A stretch of DNA of 64,000 bases from Anas platyrhynchos (Eukaryota; Chordata; Aves; Anseriformes; Anatidae), in the NCBI RefSeq assembly GCF_047663525.1, contig NC_092612.1, forward strand, positions 839,501-903,500, in the 5' to 3' direction. Both the position numbers and the translations under genes were made by a program. This document shows positions 40,795 to 47,690 of the stretch, in pieces. A model generated the notes under the pieces. It saw only the letters and a list, made by a program, of their open reading frames with translations, had not been told where the DNA came from and did no database searches. How positions within the stretch are numbered: position 1 is the first letter of the stretch; every line of letters begins with the position of its first letter.

Positions 40795-41055
40795 GGAGCC
40801 CTGATGCAACCCCACACACAGCAGCACTCTGCGACTTGTCCCTTTCCAAGCAACCCTACAAGTAACCCTAACGGGAACACCGGGACGAACGCAAAGTAGG
40901 ACCCTAGCCAACAGGTACGGTGCAACTTTCGCTCATCAAAAAGTGCTCCCAACAGAAGCCTTTGGGTACACCTCAACTCCCCTGGGGAGCCTTCATGCAA
41001 CCCCACAGGACACAGGACTCTGCACCTTCTCTCTTTCGAAAGAACCCTAAGCGTA
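40795..41055. repeat. diverged duplication, offset 191 bp
   Basis: A block at about 40795-40865 (GGAGCCCTGATGCAACCCCA, then CACTCTGC and AACCCTA) recurs at about 40986-41052 (GGAGCCTTCATGCAACCCCA, then GACTCTGC and AACCCTA). The two copies are imperfect and each leads into CCCTAA-like words, suggesting subtelomere-type duplication. Confidence 0.7.
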
Positions 41056-41075
41056 TCCATGTCTGTAATGATCAA

Positions 41076-41402
41076 TGTAAACCAACCCTAACCCTAATCA
41101 TAGCCCTAAACCTAACCAAAACGCGCACCCTCACCCTAAGGACCATAACCCTAAACGCAAACCTGACCCTAAAGCTAACCTAATCCCTAAACCCAACTCT
41201 AACCCTAAACCCAACCCTGACCGGTATCTAACTCTGACGGTGGCTCTAACCCTAAAACTACTCCTAAACCTAACCCTATTGTAACTCTAACCCTAATCCC
41301 CAAACAACCAATGACACTAATCCTAAACCGCGGCGCTAAAATAACACGCAGAGCTAATCCTAACCCTGGCCCTAACCCTAGACCTAACACTAACCCTAAA
41401 CC
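41076..41402. repeat. degenerate telomere-like (CCCTAA) tract
   Basis: Dozens of CCCTAA, CCTAAAC, CCCTAAC and ACCCTAAC words are interspersed with variants, all in the CCCTAA sense on the plus strand. Heavily mutated compared with the tract at 44991-45383, so probably older or formed by decay at an internal site. Confidence 0.85.
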
Positions 41403-41409
41403 AGTTGGG

Positions 41410-41604
41410 CCCAACTCCATTTGAGGCCATGTGCCCATATAATGCACACCGCCCAACTCCATATAAGGTCATGTGCCCATATAATGCACACCACCCAACT
41501 CCATATAAGGTCATGCTGCCCATATAAGGCATACCGCCCAGCTCCATATAAGGTCATGCTGCCCATATAAGGCACCCACCAACTCCATATAAGGGCATGC
41601 TGCC
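41410..41604. repeat. 42-bp tandem array carrying six CArG boxes
   Basis: About 4.6 copies of a 41-43 bp unit that reads CCCAACTCCATATAAGG, then TCATGTGCCCATATAATGC and ACACCG. The perfect CC(A/T)6GG word CCATATAAGG occurs at 41459, 41501, 41520, 41544, 41563 and 41585 (each 10 bp); the left-hand units carry one-base variants. AAGGTCATG nuclear-receptor-like half sites follow most copies. The array ends about 35 bp before the TATA box of the RIMBP3-like gene. Confidence 0.93.
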
Positions 41605-41827
41605 CCGCCCCCCCCATTGTGAGGTCACGCCGCGCACCCTATAAATTCCAGGCGCTCGGCCCCCATTGCCAGTAGCAGACGCTGTCTGTGCACTGGTGCG
41701 ACTGGTGCAACTGGCAGTAGACGCTATAGGGTCAGGGGCTGCCGGCCCTCGCAGACCCAGTGAAGGTGACCGACGGTCAGTGGCCAAATCAGTCAGAGTC
41801 CACCCAATTCTTCCTGTCCCCGTGGCC
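41605..41827 (+). promoter_or_regulatory. TATA promoter and 5' UTR of the RIMBP3-like gene
   Basis: A C-run and a GTGAGGTCACGCC (CRE/half-site-like) word precede CTATAAAT at 41640-41647, in the expected place for a start site near 41670. Between there and the coding ATG no other ATG occurs on the plus strand, so the leader of about 160 nt has no upstream start codon. The CArG array lies immediately upstream. Confidence 0.65.
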
Positions 41828-44455
41828 ATGGTGCGGGACATCGCAGGAAGGGGACCGATGGCCCCCAGCCGCCCCGCACCCCGACGGGGCCCGGCGCAGC
41901 CCAATGGCAGCCCCGCGCAGCAGAAGGAGCGCAGGCTGGAGCTGCAGGCACTGCGTGCCAAACTGGAGGCCGAGCGCCTCCACAACCAGGAGCTGCGGCG
42001 CCATTTCGCCGCCGAGATTTCCAAAATGAAGGAGGCGGAGGAGAGGGAGCGGCAGCTGCTGGTGCAGCAGCTGCAGTGCGAGTGGGAGAGGCAGCAGGCC
42101 CTCGACGCGCAGCGGCTGCAGGAGCAGCAGCGGCAGCAACGCGCCACCGAGACCCGGCAGATACTGCGGTGGAAAGCGGCCGAGCTGCAGGCGGCGCAGG
42201 AGCCGCTGCAGAAGGAGCTCGACGCGACCACGCACCAAGCGCGGGAGCTGCAGCGGCAGCTGGCCGACGAGCTGCGGACTCCCTGCAGGAGCAGCACTGC
42301 GGCCCGCGCCAAGCTCCAGGCTGTCCTCAAGGAACTGCGCTGGGAGACGCATGGGGACCAGCCCGCCCGCATCCGCCAGCTCCAGCATGAGCTGGAGCTG
42401 GAGAAGAAGCTTTTCATCAAGTTCATCGTGGCGGGCTTCGAGGACGAGCAAGAAGACAGCCAGGGAACAAAGGGCCAAGAAGATCAAGAAGGGCCCTTGG
42501 GCAAGGCAGAGCCAAAGACGCCGACACGGGCTCAGCCTGCCCGGGACGCACCGCAGAAGGGAGCCAAGGAAAGCTGGGGCTCCGAAAAGGGCAGCAGCCG
42601 TCCTGTGAAGGACGCTCAGGTCCAGGTGAGGAGCCAGGCTGAGGAAGCTGGGGGGGAGAAGGCTCCAGGGAGACCTCGGGGGGTGGCCTGAGGTCCCTAG
42701 AGGGGGCTACAGGAAAGCTGGGGAGAGATTCTGTCAGGGAGGGCAGTGGGGGGCTCAGAGTAACGGCCTGAGGCAGAGGAGGGCACGTTTGGGTCAGGTA
42801 TAAGGAAGAAATCCTCCCCCGGGAGGGCGGCGAGGCCCTGGCGCAGGCTAGGGGGGGGCCCCAAACCTGGCAGGGGCTGGAATGAGGTGGGCGCTGAGCT
42901 CCCTTCCAACCCAACCCTTTCTCTGATTTGGTGATTGCAGGTTCCAGAACCTTCCGACGAAGACAAGGTGCTGCCATGCACGCTCGAGTGGATGCTGGAG
43001 CAGCACGACCGCCTCCAGCGAGCCATGAGCGGCCTGGAGAAGCAACGCCAGGCCCTGGAGGCAAAGAAACGCCTCCTGAGAGAGGCAAGCACCGAGGAAG
43101 AGTGCCGGGAGCTGCAGATGCTCCAGGAAGCCAAAGAAAAACTGGTGGTGCTGACCGAGCAGCTGGAGGAGAAATGCAGAGCCCTGATGAAGACCATCCA
43201 GCAGGACAGCAAGACTCCAGGGCCTCCACCCAGCCAAAGCTCCGCTGAGGCACCGCCACCCTGTGAGAGTGCCCCCAGCCCAAGCGAGGAGGTGCTGCTT
43301 GCCCAGCTCACGCAGCTGAGCGAGGAAAAAAAGCGACTGGAGGAAGAAAATTCTCGCCTCCGAAGGCAGCTGGACGCAGCGATGGGAGTCCAAGCTGAAA
43401 ATGCTGACCTGAAGAAGCAGGTGGAGCAAATGGAAGAAGAGCAAAACTTGGCCCTGCGACAGGTCAGCGAGCTTCAGGCCCAGCTGCAAGAGGCCGAGTG
43501 CCAGCTGAAAGGGCTCAAGGAAATTGCAGACAGAGGGCCACAGCTGGAGAAAAAACACCTGGAGACACAGCTGGAGCTCCAGAAGAAAGAACAGGAGCTC
43601 GAGAGCTTGCAGAGGGCTCAGGAAGAAGGCAAGAGGCAGCACGAGGAAGCCTCGCAAATGTTACGAGCCCAGGTGGCCGACCTGGAAGATCGGTGCCACC
43701 ATCAAACCCAACAACTCGAGCTGCTCGCTGAGGAGCTGCAGCGGCTGCAAAGTGAGGAATCCAGCCCTGCCACCACCCCTCTGCCACAGCCATCGCCTAC
43801 CCACCCAGCCACCTCCCAGTCCCAAGCGGCAGAGGACAGCCCAGGGCCCTGCCTGCCTGCAGAAGAGGACATTGCAGAAGAGAGCCAAGAAGCGGAAACT
43901 TGGCAGCAGCCCTTCGACCTGCGGGCTTTGTTGGAACGAGGACCACAAAGGATTCGGAAATTCCTAGCTCTCTACAGCTATGACCCTGCTGATAGTCCCA
44001 ACGAGCATCCGGAGCTAGAGCTTCACCTCACGGCGGGGCAGTTTGTTTATGTCATTGGGGACATGGATGAGGACGGCTGGTATATAGGAGAGCGGACAGA
44101 CGGCAGTAGAGGCTTCGTCCCCTCCAATTTGGTGCAAGAAGTTTTCGACGAGCTGAGCTTGACACCAGAGCCGCCAGAGCTGAGGGATGTGCTTCTGGAC
44201 ACCGATGAGGGGGAGAGCTCCACTGACAGCAGCAGCAGTGGGGAAGCCAGGGATGATCTGGACAAAGAAATCTGTCCCGATATGATGGATAAGTGGGCCG
44301 TTGCAGAAGCCTTCCTGAAGGAGCTGCGTGACGTGCTAAAAGAGGACAAAGAAACCTCCAGGGAAGGAAACGATGATTCCAGCGACCCCTTCTGTCTCTC
44401 ACTCATGATGGAGGAGGAGAAAGATCAGGGTGCCGATGACACCAAAAGTCAATAA
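41828..44455 (+). CDS. RIMBP3/TSPOAP1-like coiled-coil and SH3 protein, short form
   Basis: Two exons, 41828-42625 and 42941-44455, joined in phase 0 across a 315-bp GT-AG intron, encode 770 residues. The start GCCATGG is the first ATG after the TATA box. Residues about 30-205 match the N-terminal coiled coil of RIMBP3: RRLELQALRAKLEAERL, TRQILRWKAAELQ, QARELQRQLADEL and ARIRQLQHELELEKKLF. A second coiled coil follows at about 280-490. The SH3 domain at about 605-667 has ALYSYDP, the family insert NEHPELELHLTAGQF, GDMDEDGWY and GFVPSN, and matches the first of three SH3 domains in RIM-binding proteins. The FN3 repeats and the second and third SH3 domains are absent; an acidic serine-rich tail ends the protein. 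Mammalian RIMBP3 is a spermatid manchette protein and TSPOAP1/RIMBP2 link RIMs to calcium channels. The partner here is unknown; PxxP-ligand scaffolding is inferred. Telomeric tracts flank the gene on both sides. Confidence 0.93.
42796..42936 (+). mobile_element. CR1 LINE 3' fragment filling the 3' half of the RIMBP3-like intron
   Basis: TATAAGGAAGAAATCCTCCC, GGGCGGCGAGGCCCTGGCGC and then GCTCCCTTCCAACCCAACC with CTCTGATTTGGTGATT aligns block by block with a CR1 3' end in plus orientation, with an internal gap. The terminal ATTCTATGATT-like repeat runs directly into the splice acceptor GATTGCAG at 42933-42940. Confidence 0.8.
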
Positions 44456-44475
44456 AACTGTCAACGATAATCAGC
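44451..44475 (+). terminator. poly(A) signal overlapping the RIMBP3-like stop codon
   Basis: AATAAA at 44451-44456 contains the TAA stop (44453-44455), and GTCAACGATAATC follows. If this signal is used, the 3' UTR is only about 10-25 nt. No other AATAAA is seen in the next 500 bp. Confidence 0.6.
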
Positions 44476-44990
44476 CTGGCCTAGGTGATTCTTCTCCAGA
44501 AGGTTTATAGAAATGGAGAAGGACTTCTTGGCCCTGCAGGTCACTGCACGCTGGAACAGGTTGGCCAGTGTTATAAATGAAGTCTCAACTCAATCTGAAT
44601 TTTGTGATATTTATAAAACAAATATTTCTAAAAGGTAGAAAAGGCAAGTAAACAGCGCTGGGTGTGTGGGGAGTCTACGCTCCACCAACACGCACACACA
44701 AACATCAAACATTCTAAATATACAGAACATTGCTTTACATACTAAACCCGAGTACACCTAAACATATGTAAAATCAGAAAAGGTAACAAACAATCCTTTA
44801 AGTTCCATGACTTAACAGTCTCCGTATTCCATTCCTTTTCTTGACCACAAATAAGTCTCCATTTTCAATTCCTTTTGAACGATATGTCTCGCTTTAAGTT
44901 GTCAAGCAACTCGGTCTTTGGGCCTTATGTATCCCGTTCATCCCGGATTGAAGAAAAGTAATATCCATCTCCTTTTCAAGGCCCTACCAC
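44470..44990. other. AT-richer spacer between the RIMBP3-like gene and the telomeric array
   Basis: No open frame of note. A weak CR1-like stretch (CACGCTGGAACAGGTTGGCC, about 44.55 kb) is present; the rest, about 44.6-44.98 kb, is unclassified. The composition differs from both the gene and the GC-rich DNA to the right. Confidence 0.5.
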
Positions 44991-45383
44991 AACCCTAACC
45001 CTAACCCTAACCCTAACCCTAACCCTAACCCTAACCCTAACCCTAACCCTAACCCTAACCCTAACCCTAACCCTAACCCAACCCTAACCCTAACCCTAAC
45101 CCTAACCCTAACCGTAACCCTAACCCTAACCCAACCCTAACCCTAACTCTAACCAACCCTAACCCTAACCCTAACCCTAATCATAAACCTAACCCTAACC
45201 CTAACCCAACCCTAACCCTAACCCTAACCCTAACCCTAACCCTAACCCTAACCCTAACCCTAACCCAACCCTAACCCTAACCCTAACCCTAACCCTAACC
45301 CTAACCCTAACCCTAACCCTAACCCTAACCCTAACCCTAACCCAACCCTAACCCTAACCCCAACCCTAACCCTAACCCTAACT
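44991..45383. repeat. interstitial telomeric array (CCCTAA)n
   Basis: About 390 bp of nearly pure CCCTAA on the plus strand, with occasional one-base-short units (CCCAACCCTAA), a CCGTAA unit and one short interruption (ATCATAAACC) at about 45.18 kb. Plus-strand CCCTAA is the orientation expected at the left end of a chromosome. Ordinary sequence follows on both sides, so in this assembly it is internal. Confidence 0.98.
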
Positions 45384-45720
45384 CCAAAAAGTGCCCCAAT
45401 AGGGCCTGGGTCTCAAGGCACATTCAGGTCAACAGGGGGCATAACAGCAAAAGCCTTTGATGGCTGTAGCAGCAATCCCACTGCAACCTTGTCATTTTTA
45501 GTTGCAGAGTCCCACACCTTGACCTCAGTTTGGTCCCATATTTCAGGCTCATTAACTGTCCGATCATTAATGAGGAGAATGAGCTGTGAGGTGACCAGGA
45601 CAGCCTTTGTTCCTAAGGCCGTATGATTCCCCATAACGAGCCGCTGCTGACCAGCAAGGGGCAGTTGTGTGCACAGGTCCGCTTCTCTCCGTTACCATAT
45701 ATAACACCCAGAGACACTTT
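45384..45720 (-). other. unassigned segment with a 73-codon minus-strand open frame
   Basis: A minus-strand frame at 45413-45634 starts MGNHTALGTKAVLVTSQ and reads like ordinary protein with balanced composition, unlike the repeat-derived frames around it. I do not recognise a family, and no splice sites or promoter are evident. It could be an exon, a remnant of some mobile element or chance. Function unknown. Confidence 0.2.
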
Positions 45721-45945
45721 GTGCCCTTTTATTATTCTTTTTTAGCTTTATTGTGACAAAACGTGGTGTTTTGGGGACATTTCAGTCAGCGCGGGCCAAG
45801 GCTGCAGCCACCACTCCTCCCGTTACTGCCAGGCTCCCCCAGGCAGCGGGGCAGGGCTGCGTGTGCCCTTTTATTACTATTTATTAGCTTTATTGTGACA
45901 AAACGCGGCGTTTTGGGGACATTTCTGTCAGCGCGGGCCGAGGCC
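45721..45945. repeat. tandem duplication, 142-bp period
   Basis: GTGCCCTTTTATTA, TAGCTTTATTGTGACAAAAC and GTTTTGGGGACATTTC with CAGCGCGGGCC occur from 45721 and again from 45863. The second copy is richer in CpG (AAACGCGGCG against AAACGTGGTG). Each copy carries TTTATT (45747-45752 and 45889-45894), an AATAAA on the minus strand. Confidence 0.88.
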
Positions 45946-45974
45946 GAAGCCCGCGCAAAGGCGCCACGCAGTGG

Positions 45975-46085
45975 GCGCGCTCTGCGCATGCGCGGGGGGG
46001 GTGGAAAATGGCGGGGAGGGGCGGGAACTACATTTCCCAGCGTTCCGTGGGGTGCGGGCGACGGCAGCGACTTCCGGTTTCCGGG
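45975..46085. promoter_or_regulatory. housekeeping-type CpG promoter, gene unassigned
   Basis: Within about 100 bp lie a perfect NRF1 palindrome TGCGCATGCGCG (45983-45994), a YY1 word AAAATGGCGG (46005-46014), an Sp1-type GGGAGGGGCGGG, a ZNF143-type ACTACATTTCCCAG (46027-46040) and an ETS/GABP site ACTTCCGG (46070-46077). This combination is typical of constitutively active vertebrate promoters, often bidirectional. No coding exon could be attached on either strand nearby, so the transcript is unknown. Confidence 0.7.
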
Positions 46086-46129
46086 GCGGCCTGGGGGCTG
46101 CGCGGTGCCCCCGCTGCCCGCTGGGGGGC

Positions 46130-46790
46130 GCCTGGGGGGGGGGGCACGGGGGGGTCTGGGGGGGTCTGGGGGGGGGTTGGGGGGTGGGGGGGCACTGAGT
46201 GGGGGTGTTGGGGGGTGGGGGTGGTGGGGGAGGGGGGATTGGGGGGTCTGGGTGCAAGGGGGGGCAATGGAGGGGGGCACTGAGGGGGCTGGGGGACAGG
46301 GGAGGGCCATGGGGGGGGGCACTGGGGGGTCTGGTTGCAAGAGGGGGCACTGGGGGGGGGCAATGAGGGGGCTGGGGGGCTGGGGAGGGGGCTTTGGGGG
46401 GTGGGGAAGGGCCATGGAGGGAGGCACTGGGGGGGCTGGGGGGCTGGGGAGGGGGTTTTGGGGGGTCTGGGGGTGGGGGAGAACTGTGGAGGGGGGCACT
46501 GGGGGGTCTGGGAGGTGGGGGGGGCACTGGAGGGGGGCACTGGGTGGCAAGGGAGGGGGGTTCTGGAGTCGAGGAGGCTCCTGGAGGGGGAGCCCAGGGG
46601 GGTCTGCAGGGGTCCGGGGGGGGGGGCTCGGGGGCGCTGTGAGGGACCGCTGGGGGGGCTCGGGGCAGCCTGCAGGGAAAAGGGGGGCTCGGGGCTGGGA
46701 GCACAGCGGCTGCTGGAACCAGGGGGGTACCTGGGGCTGGGGGGGGGGGGGGGGAGCGGTGCTGGGTTTGCCCTCGGGGGTCTCCCACTG
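46130..46790 (+). repeat. G-rich degenerate minisatellite
   Basis: Long G runs are punctuated by recurring words GGGCACTGGGGGG, GGGTCTGGGGG, GGGGCTGGGGG and GGCCATGGAGG at irregular 30-65 bp spacing. The plus strand has dense potential for G-quadruplexes. All long frames through it are glycine/tryptophan-rich (plus) or proline-rich (minus) repeat artefacts. Confidence 0.9.
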
Positions 46791-47160
46791 TGCTCCTCGG
46801 GCGCTATTTGGGGGGTCCCGGGGGCGCTGCTCATGGACCCCCCCACCGACACCGCTGCCAAGTCCGAGCTCTTCGTGCTCTGCTGCCCCCTCCACGTTCT
46901 CCGTGCCGTGAAGCCCCCCCGGGGGCTTTCCCCTTGCTCCTAGGCGAAGCCCCTTCCCCTCAGCAGCCCCCCCTTTTCATTTATTTTTTACCAGCAGGTC
47001 CCCGGAGGCACCTCCAGCAGCAGCTGCGGGGGGGGGGGGGGGCAGGAAAACACCCTCCCCAATAAATCCTCCAAATTTCTATTTTTTATCTATAAATTCA
47101 AATTTATATATATATGTTTTTATCCTTCAAAAATACCTTTATAAATATACCCCTGGGTGA
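46791..47160 (+). other. GC-rich flank ending in a possible poly(A) signal
   Basis: A short frame beginning MDPPTDTAAKSELFVLCC at about 46831 runs to a stop at 46941-46943, and AATAAA occurs at 47061-47066 before an AT-rich stretch with TATATATATA. Together with the promoter at 46.0 kb this could be a small unannotated plus-strand transcript. No family recognised. Confidence 0.22.
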
Positions 47161-47269
47161 AATAAGTGGCAGAGGGACAGGGGGGGGACGCTTGGGGGGC
47201 GGCCCTGCCCCATGTCCCGCACGAGGCGAGCGGGGTTTGGTTTGACCCCAAGGTTCGGGCAGGGGCTTT

Positions 47270-47324
47270 GGGTTAGGGTTAGGGTTAGGGTTAGGGGGTT
47301 AGGGTTAGGGTTAGGGTTAGGGTT
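47270..47324. repeat. interstitial telomeric tract (TTAGGG)n
   Basis: About nine TTAGGG units in the opposite sense to the 45-kb array, with one extra GG. Plus-strand TTAGGG is the orientation of a right chromosome end. Confidence 0.95.
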
Positions 47325-47388
47325 TCGGTGCCCTCCCCAGGCTCCGCAGCACCGGGGTCGGACCCGATGGGACCCCCAATTCCCTCCC

Positions 47389-47407
47389 CACACACACACA
47401 CACACAG
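47389..47407. repeat. (CA)n microsatellite followed by a G run
   Basis: About nine CA dinucleotides (ACACACACACACACACA) lead directly into a run of G, on the edge of the next CpG-rich block. Confidence 0.9.
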
Positions 47408-47429
47408 GGGGGGGGGGCGGCGGCCGAGA

Positions 47430-47690
47430 ATTCGGTGTTGGTGGCGGGGCGAACACTGCGCCTTTGTTACCCGAACAATGTTTCCCGGCCGGGATTCCTC
47501 ACCCCCTCGCCCCAACCTTCACTCCGCCGGCCGCTGCCTTTGTTTCGTGCCGGGGCTCGAGGAGGGGGGGGAGCCCAAAAACCACGCTCCGAAGGGTGCC
47601 AGCGAGGAGGGTTTTTGGGGGGGCTCGGTGCAGGCGCAGCCCGCGGCGATGTGCCCAGCAGCGGGGTTTTCGTCCTGAGGCCGAGAGGTA
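47430..47690 (+). promoter_or_regulatory. CpG-rich block with possible 5' UTR exon of ARHGEF2 or another gene
   Basis: Dense CpG (GGCCGGGATTCC, CGCCGGCCGCTGCC, GCAGCCCGCGGCG) ends in a good donor GCCGAGAG|GTAAGG at 47687/47688. It lies 4 kb upstream of the first ARHGEF2 coding exon on the same strand. A second possible donor (AGCGGG|GTGAGT at 50844/50845) competes for the same role. Assignment inferred. Confidence 0.3.

Noticed and set aside
41666-41827. Upstream extension of the RIMBP3-like frame by 54 codons
   Set aside because: The extension has no ATG, begins at the expected transcription start just after the TATA box and is not family-like; 41828 is the first ATG with a good context.
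45763-46911. Glycine-rich and proline-rich frames of 270-380 codons
   Set aside because: They run through the G-rich minisatellite on both strands and all three frames; not proteins.
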